NCBI GenBank assembly: GCA_000469685.2
Contig: LS997562.1
Coordinates: 44,272,869-44,336,868, forward strand
Direction of reading: 5' to 3'
From: Haemonchus contortus
Lineage: Eukaryota > Nematoda > Chromadorea > Rhabditida > Trichostrongylidae
Length of the DNA stretch: 64,000 bases
Both the position numbers and the translations under genes were made by a program. Below the pieces are notes generated by a model. It did not search any database, had not been told where the DNA came from, and saw only the letters and a list, made by a program, of their open reading frames with translations. Positions 48,431 to 60,748 of the stretch are shown one piece after another (the stretch's first letter is position 1; each line of letters starts with the position of its first letter).

Positions 48431-49265
48431 AGAAAATAATAACAAAGGCATGACAAAAAGATAATAATTACAGTCAGCAAAAAGGAAATGAAATTGGCCA
48501 CCGAATGGTAGCAAAGTTCACGGGGTTGCAATCAATGGTCGCACAGAATTCCGATGACGGATCGAACTTAAGATAGGAACTCAAATTTCATTTTCCACGA
48601 AAGCCATTTTGTCGATGGTAGTGGGAAGTTCAGGTGTGTCAATTGAAATACAATGAGAATCGATTGCTCAGAAGATGTGAACAGGTTGAAGATGGATGGG
48701 TAAGGAGGAGGTAAGCTTCGACTTTGTTTAGAATGGTTATTTCGAAAATTGGAATTCAGGCACAATTCCCACATCGTTTTCAAAACAAATAATTGACTGT
48801 TGGTAGCTCCAATACTCATCTCTCCATGTCGTAAAGTATCAGAACACTCCACAATGTACCGGAATATTCCCGATCATTTTTTAAAAATGCAACAGATGAG
48901 AGCAATTTCCCAGTTCGAATAAAACTTATTTATCGAAGCTTCGGATCCTGAGCAGAAGAAGGTATTCGTCAAAGTTACAAACGTGTTGTAATACCATCCG
49001 GTGACTATTAAATGAACTTTAAAGTCAGGAACCCCTCGTGCTACCGCAGGGGCATGAAAAAATATTCATTCTTTTAAAAATGTATTAATTAGTAGAAATA
49101 TGTACAGAGGAATGGCTGGATGTAGTGAAAAAGTAGCAGAAAATTTCAAAAAATGTCTATAACGCACAAATCTACCCGGGTGGGCAGCATCGATTCAAAT
49201 GACGGGCGGCCTAATGTCTGAATTGGTCGGGTGACCCATGGTTAACGACATGCTCCAGAACTAGT
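48430..49265. repeat. duplicated block, copy C
   Basis: Collinear but more diverged partner of 59260-60110: GACAAAAAGATAATAATTAC / GACAAAAAGATAATAGTTGC, TCCACAATGTACCGGAATAT / TCCACAATGTCCAAGAGTAT, and CATCGATTCAAATGACGGGC at the right end of both. Parts also resemble block A/B (the AACAAAGGCA...AGATAAT text), which hints at one repeat family of several ages. Confidence 0.7.
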
Positions 49266-51840
49266 GCTGTATTAAGACTTACTTAGAAAGAGTTTTTCAC
49301 TACCACTTCTTATTTAGCTGGGCATTGAGGCTTGCTATAAAGCGGCATTCTCAATATCCAAAGGCTCAACAATTCGTACAGCATACATACCGCTAGAAGA
49401 AGAAATAACCTTCATGCAGTACGAAAATGGAGGTATCAAGATTGTGTTGTTCAACGAAAGTCACACAAGGCTTGCCCTTCGTCTCAACCTCATAAGACTG
49501 TAGGTAAGTAGTTAGTTTTTGCAGAAAAAAACGGTCTGAAATAATACAGTCGAAGCCACGAATATAGATGTCTTCCACTACAGTCAGCTGTCCCCAGAAT
49601 ACAGCGCGAGCGATTTTCTTTACACCAAATCTTAATCTACATGGCCTGACCACTTCCTGCATCAGTAATAAAAGCCTAGGGGCGGGGAGGTACACTAACG
49701 ATCTGAAAATAATACGAAATAGAAAAATATAGTGAAGGCTAATGAGCACCTTGCCCAGAAGTCTTTGATAAGAAGGAAGTAGAGAGAAAGCCTGGTCTGC
49801 TCGAATCTATGAATAGAAGTAATTCAAAACTACTACCCAAAGTTGCATATATTGCAACTTTGAAATGATTGTAAAAGAACATGGGTTACGGCTATCCAGT
49901 TATAGTTAAGCATTATGCCATATTTGTAGCAGGAACGCATGAGTTCTAGAATAAACCAACAATAGACGCTCATTGCAGGCCATTAGTAAAAACAAAGGTA
50001 AGAATACACGGCAACAGGGAATGATATATAGACTGTGACAATGAACCTGCGAACTTACCTCAGACGAACCTGAGAATGACAGCATTCGAGTGTTCGACAT
50101 GAAGAAAAGAAGATTCCTATTATCTTCTATAATATAATAATTACTGTTACCTCTTCTTTCTCCGCAAAGAGAACCAATAGGAAACAGTAAAGAAGGCAAT
50201 AAGAATTTACTAAACCAGCAATAATTCCGCTGAACGACCTGTTCTACAGAGCACCATTCACAGTTATCCACTCTCAAATTTCGATCTAAGTCAAATCGAA
50301 ATGTCTCATGCAATGGCGTGCGCCAGGATTACCAATTCAAATTCTCGTTAGGATTACCATCTCAAAACAGAGTAGAATGGAGACGATCAGGAATTCTTGT
50401 GCTCTACGATTCCATGTATGTATTCAGGGAAGTAGAGTTAAATCAAAGAAATCACCACCAAATACTCACCCAATTTCATCTCTACAATGTCAACGGACCA
50501 TATTTTACACATCCTCGCTGGAAAATCACTGCAAAACTTCACTAGTGCTCTTTATTAGTTGCCTGCTACATTTAACATTTTGTTATAAAGGTGGTACTTT
50601 TGATCATTAGATCTTCAACACCGTTAATTGAAAAACAGAGAATGGTAAAAGTTCTATGACGCAAAGCTCGAAGTGATATCGTTGGCATTTTGAACATAAG
50701 GGTCCTACGGGATTGTCCTAGACCGATATGTATGGAGGAAGACGGCTGCTGGCGCACGCTGCTATAGCTGTCACCACAGTATTTTGCCACGGCTGCAATT
50801 TAGATTCGTTCTGCCGATGGAATAGGTAGCAATCAAGCACTATTTACCTACACTTCACTTTTTTATTTGTACTGATACAACTTCCCTGCCACTGATTTTC
50901 AACCTACAATTTTGAGCCTCTCAAGCACTACTCAGACAACATAGCTGCCGCTTCATGTTCCCATTCTTGGGCCTTTGCTCAACTTCTACATCAAAACAAA
51001 AAAAACTTGAAAGAACTCACAAGTATGGGCAAACAGCGAGACTAAGCAGTCAAAAACGGGTAAAATCTAAAGTGATGTTGGGAATTCACTGTTTTCTAGC
51101 ATTCTCAGGGCCTCAACCGTTTCCGTGAAGTAACGTTACAGCAAAATTTACTCACGAAACCACAGGGTTGGGCAACCTTTAGTCGAGCTATGAGGAAGCC
51201 GAAAAGTTACCCTGATCGATGAAGAAGGAAGAAGTAAGATTTAAAACAAAATAAAATAAAATAAACCTAGCCACCACTTGGAAGCTAGCGGTTGTGATCA
51301 TGGCTTGTTTAGTTCAATGAAAAGTCAAGCAATAGCAGCGATAAGTGAAAAATGCTCGAACTTAGAGAATCAGCTTCTTAATAAACCACATTTAACCTTG
51401 AAGAAGCAAATATAAAGGGCAATATAGCTCCATGTACCAGTTCTAATTAACTTGCGTAGTTGAAAATCAACTTTATTATGTGGTGCAATATAAATAACGG
51501 AATGTGTGCAGGGCTCCTCTCACAATACAGCATCCAACTGTTTGCGATACCAAATACTTCTAATCAATACTTATCATTGTATAAGCTGATGAAGTGTGGA
51601 GCTCTGAAATGTGAAAGCGGCCGAACAAGGACAGATTTTGTGTGAAAAAAAATTAAGTGACATAACAAGGATATCAGGGATCCGATAATGTAATGATTCC
51701 TAGAAACACAATAACCATAGTAACAGGCAAGAATTATTAGTCAGATTCTGAACAGAAGGCGGCAGATGTGCCCGTGTGAGATGTCTAAGTAGACGGTCAT
51801 CATGAGATCGGCTGATCGATCTCGACAGCACTTCAGAAAA
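49266..51840. other. no supported gene; 3' flank of sqv-4
   Basis: A - strand open stretch at 49393-49749 has an acceptor-like start but no recognisable product. For the - strand dehydrogenase gene the nearest AATAAA on its own strand is at 51472-51477, which would give a 3' UTR of about 370 bases. Confidence 0.35.
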
Positions 51841-51844
51841 CATC

Positions 51845-52353
51845 CTAATCAAGTGGCACACCAAAAAGATTGTATGCTTGATCAGGTGCGGAGCCGATGG
51901 CAAACGTTCGGAAACCGTATTCCCGTAGTTGGCGTTGATCGAGAATCAGGCGACCATCGAAAATTGATGCCGGGTGTTTCATGGTTTTGTAGATTCGTTC
52001 ATAGTCCAGCGCCTGAAAATGGCTACTAATTATCTAACAGGTAACACACCCTACCCATTAGGCCAATTATGATGTGGATTCGGCCAAAAGGAAACCGTTA
52101 CTCCCTACTAACAAGCGTCTTTTAAGACCCCGCTCATATTGAGTATTGGAGCGGACAATTTCGTTAATCATGAAAAAAAAAACTTTTGGAAACTACTTTA
52201 GTGGAGCTTACCTTGAACTCGTCCCATTCAGTCAGAACGACAATAGCATGAGCATCACCGTCACCAATTTTGTGACTGAAAATCAATTATCTAAACTCTA
52301 AGAATTGAATTCATTGTTCTAGACCTCAGGCTTAACTCACCTAAATCTGCGGG
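51845..52353 (-). CDS. sqv-4: UDP-glucose 6-dehydrogenase, 3' exons (SQV-4-like), upstream part missing
   Basis: UGDH oxidises UDP-glucose to UDP-glucuronate in the cytosol, feeding glycosaminoglycan synthesis; SQV-4 is the C. elegans enzyme. Exons, reading leftward: 52353-52341 (last 13 bases before donor gtgagt), 52275-52212 (acceptor attttcag, donor gtaagc) and 52012-51845, ending TAG. Phases agree. The products match the C-terminal UGDH domain: GDGDAHAIVVLTEWDEFK, then DYERIYKTMKHPASIFDGR, ILDQRQLREYGFRTFAIG and PDQAYNLFGVPLD. The apparent upstream exon is interrupted 13 bases before its donor by an LTR retrotransposon. The sequence beyond that element is duplicated block B. No NAD-binding N-terminus, catalytic Cys region or other UGDH exon is visible to 64,000. 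It is either a broken or partial gene copy, or a gene with an intron longer than 7 kb. Confidence 0.8.
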
Positions 52354-53177
52354 TGTCGCGCCGGCGGTGACGCCTTGCTCCTCGCTATACGTTGGCATCG
52401 GTGATCGCCGCTCAGGAGCGGCGTCGCCGTCGGCGTGATTGCCTGATCGGGGTCTTACGCTGCGCTCGCTCTCGCCCCATTTGCCACGCGGGATGTTGTT
52501 TTGGCCCTAGCGGCCCCTACGCTGTCGCTGCACTCCGACCCTCACCCTACGCGTGCTACGTCCTATGCCCCGGGATAACCTGCCACAGCCCATCTTCGAC
52601 ATTCAACCCAGATATGACCTTCACGGCATCACCGTCTACGATCTTAAACCACTAACACAATACTATACGCAGTCTTCATGGATACGCCAATAAAAAGGGG
52701 AACATCAATACGACAATGAAAAGAATTATAAGAAAAAGGGAATGCCTGTTATATGCACATATATACATAAAAAAGGAAAATGAAATACGTCACAAATAAA
52801 CTACGATAAGAAGCCAGCAACCTACGTCTCAGGTGGTACGAACCCAGTACGTTAATCTCACGAGGGGAGGCGACGTGGCTCGGGACCGCTCGGCACCTTT
52901 GGGCTTCCATGCCCAAGTCGATCACTTCATCTTCCATCGGATTGCATCATACTTCCATCGATTGCATCACACTTCCAGGCTCGAGCGGCACGACGACAGG
53001 ACGACGGGCAGTGGCGGCCGGCTACGACGATCGATGCAGACACACTGCCGGATGGTGTTAGGCCAGAGCGTGCGTCGAGTATAGCCGACGCGCAGGCACC
53101 GATACGCTGTGCGCGCCGGGACCCCTGCGCGCCCGACCAGGCGTGGCCCTTTAATAAGTCGGGCGGAAGCCACGACA
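52354..53177 (-). repeat. 3' LTR (824 bp)
   Basis: Left copy of the LTR pair. It contains an A/T-rich ATATATACATAAAAAAGG stretch near 52758-52775 and a GC-rich end. No clear polypurine tract is visible just inside it, which weakens the orientation call slightly. Confidence 0.9.
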
Positions 53178-55070
53178 CTGGGGGCGGCAACGGCGATAGA
53201 AGGGGGGTCCCAGCGGTAGCGGAGCCAAGCCCGTCCTTACCTACTGCGGCTACGCAGCTAAACAAACATACATGTTAGTTAACCGTCGTCTCCCTACGGG
53301 GCCTAACTACCTAACTGGGTTCGAGGGTGGTTTCTCTGATGACGGCGGGTCCAGGTGGCTTCCCTACGCGTACAATAACTCAGACTACGATAAAAAAAAA
53401 CACAATTAACGAGACAATGGGGTACGACGAGGTTACGGAGTTACGAAGGGAAAGGGAGGAGCTGAACGACGGCGACCGAAATTCCTCGATTGCGTGACAG
53501 CGGCTCGACACGGTTGACGTAGACTGCGGCGGCGTGGTTGACTGATGGCAATAAGTCGACGATAACGTTGACGAGATGGACAACTTAGACAGCCACTGGG
53601 TATTTTAGTCTACGTGTGAGTCTAGCCTCACACCTGCAGGGACACTTTGTGCGAGGGGGAGATTTTCTTCCTCGCCAATCACAAAAGAGCCCCTGGGTCA
53701 GTCAGGAGGGAGCAAAATTTCAACCCGGGCCGAGCGAAAGGAATTAGCGGTCTCCCACAGCTCCCCAAGGACGCTGCACTACGCAGCAGTACGCTAGAAG
53801 ATACGATTCTGAATACGCGAGCGACCGATTCCACCGGCTACGCTGACTATGCTGTAAAAAGAATCATTAGTAAAAACAATGTGGGCCTTGCGGCCCATGC
53901 AACACCCGTGAAAGTACGCGGAATCACTTTATTACTACGGAAGATAGAACAATAAGTACGCTGAACTTCACCGCCTATGCGGTTCTCCCCAATCTACGCG
54001 ATTAAAATCGAAACGGAAGGAGAGTAGCAACCACTCGTTGCTACTCCCTCCCGTCCTACGCAGATTACGCTACAATGTACGCGATTAAAACGAAAACAAA
54101 GAGAGGGTAGCAACCCCTCGTTCCTATTTTCACCCCCTACGCGGCCTACGCTTTCAATGTACGCGGTCAACTCACCGTTCACAATACTCTTCTTCCTCCT
54201 CGAGTTGCCTCATGCGATGTTCGTACGCAAACTACGAGACGAAATAACTACGCAAAGATGTCATATCAACTATACGGAGAAATAAAGCTAAGCTGGATGA
54301 CTACGAGACTACGAGAAACCTACGCTGAGATTTAATTGAGTAACAATGGAGAAACTACGATATAAATGAGGCTACGAAATAGATACGGCATTATATTAAT
54401 GAAGAAATTGCGTGTGTTCAATAATGAAGCAAGTGTATGCTTCGTTACGGAACGCACGAAGGAAAAAGGGGTGTGTGTCTACACTATGCACCAATGTATT
54501 TAATTTAAGCTACGCAAAAATGGTGAAAGGAAGAACTTCATGAAGTGAACTTTGAACTTTTTGCCCATAAAGGGCCTCATGGACGTGGTAAATGTAATGA
54601 GAGTATCGCAGGAGAACAATGCTATAATTTACGCGAGGCAATTTGAGTCGCTTCTACGCATCAGCTACGCAGCGTGTAGTACTGATACGCAGAAATCGAC
54701 ATGAAATTACCTACGCCTACATTATGGTGATAACTTATAAAACAAACTACCGCGCCCAGCCTGGTCAGGCAACATTAACAAAATCTACGGAAGCTAGCAA
54801 TTGAAGTGCTAACTAAAACAAAAAATGTGTGCAGCTAAAATGAAAGCGGTGAGCTCGCAAAAACATACATGATAGCCTAAATTGGTGCGCAAAAGGAAAA
54901 AACTCACCGCTACGCAATTTCAACGCTGCGAGCAGGGTATGAAACAAATGGTCATGAAGTTAAATAAAACAATCAACAACAAATAATAAAAAAAGGCAAA
55001 AAAAGGGAAGGAAACGCTGCGCAGAGAAAAACATGCGCCAACAAATACTCAAAACTGCACACATTGCCTA

Positions 55071-55451
55071 CTAATTGTAACAAAAGTGGGTACCTGACCA
55101 AATTGGGCGCATTCCAGATCCTTCCTCGTGTCCATGTGAGCGTAGTATAAGAGGATAGCCGTGATATAACATTTGTCGTCTACGCCAGACCACTGTTCCC
55201 ATCGTGACCTTCAAAATTTTATTTGGATATGAAAGTGCTTGACGCCTTCCCGCAAGCATACTGATCGTGTTGATCTGCGCGCCTTAGTTGAATAATGCTG
55301 GACTGTAGCTGATACGCCTCAAGACCTCGCAGCGAGCCGATAGCCTGCGCATGTACTGGTTGGAATATAGATGCGGGATCTTGTCTTTGATTGCTTCCCA
55401 TGCGGTGATGGCTTTGGTCACGTTGGCTTTGCTGGCGCTGACACTAGACAT
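55071..55451 (-). pseudogene. gag-like frame of the LTR element with one in-frame stop
   Basis: An ATG at 55451-55449 opens 55 codons (MSSVSASKANVTKAITAWEA at the start), ending in TAA at 55286-55284. The same frame then continues open to 55071. The start, about 670 bp from the 5' LTR, and the charged helical text resemble gag N-termini of nematode LTR elements, possibly of the BEL/Pao type. The family call is inference. No zinc-knuckle or protease follows. Confidence 0.4.
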
Positions 55452-56100
55452 TTTGCAAAAGGCAGGAGGTAGTTACTGCCGTACCCAATCTAAAACTGGT
55501 AAGGTTGAGTATGTGTTGGGCCGTAAGGTTGCTGCGGCCGTCAGCTCCCTACGGCAGGTGACGGTTAGCACATTACGCGCCGCTGGCTAGGCGGTAAACC
55601 GAGCAAATAACGACGAGATGGTAAAACACGCAACAACCATGGTACGGACGTGCAGGAACAACATAAGAGACGATGTAGTGCGAGGATGGTATCTACGTCT
55701 TACGGGCACAGCGGGGCACACCAATAACACCTACGCGTGATAGCCTACCATGGATCATGCCCGGAATAAACAACGGGAGAACAACATGTAACATGACCAG
55801 GAGGGCTCATAGTACGTTGACAAACGCACCGTCGCAACTAATCCCCGTCCGCGCGGAGTTAACACTGACTCGACGTATAACGGCTGTCCCTACGCCGGCT
55901 TGTGCCACTCAAGGCAACGTAGGTAAGAGTCAGGTCCCTCACGAGGAAAAGCAGGGTAGCCCTAAGCTAACGCAAGTGGATTGATATGCGCGTTTGCGCC
56001 CGCAAGCGCGATGCGCACCTATGGGACCAAGTGGGCAGCGGCGGCGAGCGCGAGTTAGGCTCGATCACTAAGGCCCAACGTGGGTTTCCCACACGTTGAA

Positions 56101-56118
56101 CCCCAGTCCGATGCACCA
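56101..56118 (-). other. primer-binding site of the LTR element
   Basis: Directly adjacent to the LTR. The complement ends ...GATGCACCA and contains TTGAACCCC, similar to the T-arm and CCA end of a tRNA. Which tRNA is not determined. A 7-bp-stem hairpin (CAACGTG/CACGTTG, 56076-56098) lies just inside. Confidence 0.5.
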
Positions 56119-56945
56119 TGTCGCGCCGGCGGTGACGCCTTGCTCCTCGCTATACGTTGGCATCGGTGATCGCCGCTTAGGAGCGGCGTCGCCGTCGGCG
56201 TGATTGCCTGATCGGGGTCTTACGCTGCGCTCGCTCTCGCCCCATTTGCCACGCGGGATGTTGCTTTGGCCCTAGCGGCCCCTACGCTGTCCCTGCACTC
56301 CGACCCTCACCCTACGCGTGCTACGTCCTATGCCCCGGGATAACCTGCCAACAGCCCATCTTCGACATTCAACCCAGATATAACCTTCACGGCATCACCG
56401 TCTACGATCTTAAACCACTAACACAATACTATACGCAGTCTTCATGGATACGCCAATAAAAAGGGGAACATCAATACGACAATGAAAAGAATTATAAGAA
56501 AAAGGGAATGCCTGTTATATGCACATATATACATAAAAAAAAGGAAAATGAAATACGTCACAAATAAACTACGATAAAAAGCCAGCAACCTACGTCTCAG
56601 GTGGTACGAACCCAGTACGTTAATCTCACGAGGGGAGGCGACGTGGCTCGGGACCGCTCGGCACCTTTGGGCTTCCATGCCCAAGTCGATCACTTCATCT
56701 TCCATCTGATTGCATCATACTTCCATCGATTGCATCACACTTCCAGGCTCGAGCGGTACGACGACAGGACGACGGGCAGTGGCGGCCGGCTACGACGATC
56801 GATGCAGACGCACTGCCGGATGGTGTTGGGCCAGAGCGTGCGTCGAGTATAGCCGACGCGCAGGCACCGATACGCTGTGCGCGCCGGGACCCCTGCGCGC
56901 CCGACCGGGCGTGGCCCTTTAATAAGTCGGGCGGAAGCCACGACA
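56119..56945 (-). repeat. 5' LTR (827 bp)
   Basis: Right copy of the LTR pair. It is three bases longer than the left copy, through a one-base and a two-base insertion in A runs. Confidence 0.9.
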
Positions 56946-56956
56946 GCGGGTGATCG

Positions 56957-58205
56957 CTGCTAGGTTCCCATTTCATCCTCAGTGAGGTACAGGTACTCCA
57001 CAATGGTAAGGGGTAAATAAGAAAGAGTGATCTCAAGGTCCTTCTCTGATCCTTCAGATTGTGTCGGGTAATATATGGGTAAACGATTGTAAATGGTTGC
57101 CAAATGCAGTTCGCTAGAAATGTGGGCTCTCGACAGACGGCTATGTCGCTATTAGTGGATGGGAGAACGGTATTCTCCATTTTTAGGAAGAGGGTGGTTA
57201 TTGAGTTGCTAAGACAATCACACAGTTTATCTTCAAGGAAATTCATATACCAGAACCAGAACCCATTGGACAAGCACGGTATCGTGCGTAGGCCAACTTG
57301 TTTTTTCAAAAAAAAAAGGAAAATGCGAGATTATTTGATGTTCAGAAACTAGTTTGGTACCAGTAAAGGACTACTAGGAAGATGGATAATGAAAACTGAT
57401 GAGAGTTCATACCAATCAGAAAGGTTAAGAATAAACAGTTGTAGTCCATCGATTAAAAAAAGGAAACAAAGGCAAAAAAGGAGTCGAAAAATAACAGTCA
57501 GCCGAGAGATAATGTTTTCGACTGGGAGCATAGTTACGGTCGATGGTGGCAAACAAGCCATGATCGAATGGGTCAAAAGTTATGACAAGAATTCGAAGTC
57601 TAATTGACACGAATAACATTTTGAAGCGACATTTTCACCATGCATAAACCAGTACCAGCATCGCTGTTGCCAGCGATTAGGACAGTTTTCAAGAAGCCTG
57701 GGTAAACTTTTCTATGAGCTGTAGTGAGGCAATGTTCGTCAAACCCAGGAATTTGTTTTCTAGTGGATCGATCCGAGGAGGCATCCGTTCTGGATGCTTA
57801 TTCCAATGTAGATAATCTTTCAGCACCAGCTACTTCTTAGGAGTCTACTGTCGGGTTGCCTTTGACTTGCAGGCTCTGTCGATGAGTGAGTGGTCAGGGA
57901 AAATAAGGACAATTGGAGAGGAATTTCTAAGGACTTAGATAAACTGGATGAAAGTTGAGAACCCTTCATACCTCGGCTTGACTCAAACTGGAACGAGGAG
58001 AAGGAAAATCAGAAGATGCAGATAAAACAGTGAAGTTTGATCGACGAACGGACCGAGACCAGCAAACGGTTGAGGATCGATCCGCCTGCACTTTGAACTT
58101 TGCACTGAGCAGTGATGAGCGAAAGGGTGCGCAGTCTATTAAATTACAGGATGCTTTTTGCTTTTTTTTGTAATTACGCTCCGGAAAAATGTAGGAAATG
58201 ATAGA
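56957..58205. repeat. duplicated block, copy B
   Basis: Same-orientation partner of 44826-46090. Its left edge lies only about 6 bases from the LTR target site, so the block, the LTR element and the dehydrogenase exon meet at one point. The matching tandem array seen before copy A is absent here. Confidence 0.85.
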
Positions 58206-58214
58206 CGACCATGC

Positions 58215-58420
58215 AGCAGTAGCAGCAGCTGTTCTGGAACGTTCCTATCTTGGAAAGCTCTGCACGTGACTAGCTGCTGATGACGGTCGAACGCCTTCTT
58301 CAAGTCGAATAAGGCCAGGTAGCAAAACTTCGCTTTGGTCGATACTTCTCCACCACTTGTCTAACTAAAAAGATTGCAACCGCTGTAGACATTCTTAGCA
58401 TAGGCCGAAATACATTTGTG
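58215..58420 (-). pseudogene. non-LTR reverse transcriptase fragment (motif A)
   Basis: On the - strand FCYLALFDLKKAFDRHQ and then DRNVPEQL match the RT motif A block (F-x-D-L-x-K-A-F-D) and the following helix of non-LTR retrotransposons. VEKYRPK upstream fits in a neighbouring frame. Frameshifts and stops surround it. It begins where homology between blocks A and B ends, so it may mark the copy-B breakpoint. Confidence 0.65.
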
Positions 58421-59259
58421 AAACTGGAGCAGTACTCCTTGTTCACACATCTTGAATAGTTCCTTCAGTGGACGGAGTGTTGAGGAATCAGGTGAGCCAT
58501 GCGATCCCATGTTCTCTAGGCACCCTCCACGCGTTGACTGGGTACTCCATACGGACCAGTCGCTATTCCAACCTTCATCTTCAGTGTTGCCGAGAAGACT
58601 TCATCCTCTTTCCACAGTGCAATAGGGTCAAGTGTCGCCTCTACCTAAGACCTGTTTTCGGCGTGAAGTTCTCCGTTTGAAGATTCATCGAAGTACCCTT
58701 CGCACCAGCGCGCGACCTCGCCAAACACTCTCTGTGAATTAACATTATACGTACCCTTATCACATATGTATCATAGTCATAAAAAATGAAACAAATGAAG
58801 GTCCAGCAGGGAAATTCCCAGTGACTCCGGCTACGAAAATTATGAAAAAAAGTGGACTTTGTCAAGCAATGAGTATGCCGGAGTTCAGATCAAGCACAAT
58901 GGCCTCAGAGGTCGATTGCGAAGGCTGTACTTGAGAAAAATAATAAGAGTAGGCGACTACATCATATGGGCAATGAAGCCTTCTCATTCAAAGCATTTGC
59001 TTTTCACAGACTTGAAAAGTTCTACAGCATCGTGGCAGATAAGTACATTCTAGGCATTCTAGGATACCCTAAGGATGGATACCTCATAGTGGTTGCCATC
59101 GTAGCTGTATGCTATGGAGAGATCGAAAAAGGGAAAGAAAAGGCAAAGGGAAAGAAGTTTGGATCTCGGTTTCATCACTCTTTAAAAAAGAATAAGCCGT
59201 GTGCTATCGAATGAGCACTGCACTACGTTGGAGGGCCTTCATAATTTTTTGAAAGAGAG

Positions 59260-60110
59260 TGAAAACATGAGGAACGACAGCAGTTAAAAAAGAGCAACAA
59301 AGGCAGGACAAAAAGATAATAGTTGCAGCTAGCAACAAAGAAATGAATTTGGTCACCGAATGGGAACAAAGCTTACTTGGTTGCAGTTGACGGTAGCAGA
59401 TAGATCCCCGTTGAGTTGGATCGATGATATGACAGAAATTCAAATTTCCTTTACCACCAAAGCCAAATTGCTGTCGGTGGTAAGAAGGACTCTTAGGATA
59501 TCAATTGAAATACATTGAGCGCATCAGAAAATGGGGACAGGAGGAAGATGAATGAGTTGGAAGAGTATTTTCGATGTTGTTCAGGATATTTCAAAAACTT
59601 GTGCTCAAACACATTCCCATATTATTTTCAAAACAACTTATCGACTAGAATACTTACATGTTAATGTATAAAAGTACCAGAAGCATTCCACAATGTCCAA
59701 GAGTATTCTCGATTATTTTTGGAATTATGCAAGGAGAGCAATTACAAAATTCATCTAAAAATATGCGTCATCTCGTTACTGAAGCTTTGGGTCCCGATGA
59801 CAGAGAAAGAAGTCATTCGCCAAGGTTATAAAACGAGTAGTAATATCACCCGGTAGCTATTAAACAAACTTTGAAGTCAGAAACTCCTTGTACCACCGTT
59901 TAGGGGGCATAGAAAAACACTCAATAGTTCATAAAAGGATAAAATAGTACAGTTATGTAAGAAGTGCTTGGAAATATTCTTTTTAAAAAGGAAAAAATAA
60001 ACAAAAAATCGTCAAAATGGAGAATAACGTCTGGGTGGGCAGCATCGATTCAAATGACGGGCGGTCCAATAACCATATGGCTCAGTAATGACCCATGGTT
60101 AACGAATTGT
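59260..60110. repeat. duplicated block, copy D
   Basis: Diverged partner of 48430-49265, in the same order and orientation relative to B as C is to A. It ends near the shared GACCCATGGTTAACGA text. Confidence 0.7.
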
Positions 60111-60257
60111 CTAGGTCTAGCTCTCTTACTACTTATTACTAAGCATACAATTACTCAGATGTAACACGTAGGTCAGTGTTAAAACAGTACTCCATCCAGT
60201 ATTATAGGAAATCATAAACCAGAAAGTTCTTTTCGATTAATATCTTTTGAGCACTAA

Positions 60258-60748
60258 CCAGAGAGGGGTAGTCTACTTATTTTGGAACTTTGAATTCAGA
60301 CCCAGATAAATCGATAGAGTTCTGAATGCTGTTTACGAAAATGGAAATTAAAACTGCAAAATGGTTCTCCTTAAAAAGTTATAGGGGATCGAATTTTGCT
60401 CGACAGTAGTATCAATTGGGAATGCGAACTCGTCGCTTCCATATCAAACCCCCACGTGACCTAGTGGTAGTGGTCTCGCTTCGTGGGCGTAAAATGAGGG
60501 TTCCCTCCCCGCTATTGTCCGCACTTTTGCAAAGTGTTTTCTCATTTTATCAAAGGCTCCCTAAACGTTCTCTGACATTTTTTTAGACAATTGATACTAC
60601 TGTTGAGCAAAATTCGGGCCCCCATAACTTTTTAAGGAGAATCATTTTGCAGTTTTCATTTCCATTTTCGTGAACAGCATTCAAAACTCTATCGATTTAT
60701 CTGGGTCTGAATTCAAAGTTCCAAGATAAGTAGACTACCCCTCCCTGG
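60258..60748. mobile_element. 491-bp foldback element with 161-bp terminal inverted repeats and tRNA-like centre
   Basis: The arms 60258-60418 and 60588-60748 are reverse complements of equal length with few mismatches (outer ends CCAGAGAGGGGTAGTC and CCAGGGAGGGGTAGTC). TAA flanks both sides (60255-60257 and 60749-60751), as in the PIF/Harbinger superfamily. The 169-base centre contains CCTAGTGGTAGTGGTCTCGC and GGTTCCCTCC, resembling pol III A and B boxes of a tRNA. No transposase. Superfamily assignment from target site only. Confidence 0.8.

Larger units (their letters stand above)
52354..56945 (-). mobile_element. LTR retrotransposon, 4.6 kb, no pol frame
   Basis: Direct repeats 52354-53177 and 56119-56945 begin TGTCGCGCC and end CACGACA, as LTRs should (TG...CA). 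Both outer flanks carry the 5-bp duplication GCGGG (52349-52353 and 56946-56950). By eye the LTRs differ at about ten positions plus two small indels, a little over 1%, so the insertion is young. On the - strand the bases next to the right LTR read TGGTGCATCGGACTGGGG, a good primer-binding site, and a gag-like frame follows in that orientation. The 2.9-kb interior has no frame longer than about 100 codons and no protease, RT or integrase motif. It is thus a non-autonomous derivative needing another element's enzymes. Confidence 0.9.

Noticed and set aside
52392..52655. 87-codon frame and other frames inside the LTRs as genes
   Set aside because: They lie within the terminal repeats, differ between the two copies and carry no motif. 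They are treated as LTR sequence.
53178..53200. TGGGGGCGGC beside the left LTR as a primer-binding site, giving + orientation
   Set aside because: It is separated from the LTR by one base and its complement lacks tRNA T-arm text, whereas the right side has TGGTGCATCGGACTGGGG directly adjacent and a gag-like frame in the - direction.
60450..60540. Functional tRNA gene within the foldback element
   Set aside because: A-box-like and B-box-like words are present but acceptor and anticodon stems do not pair, so it is at most tRNA-derived.
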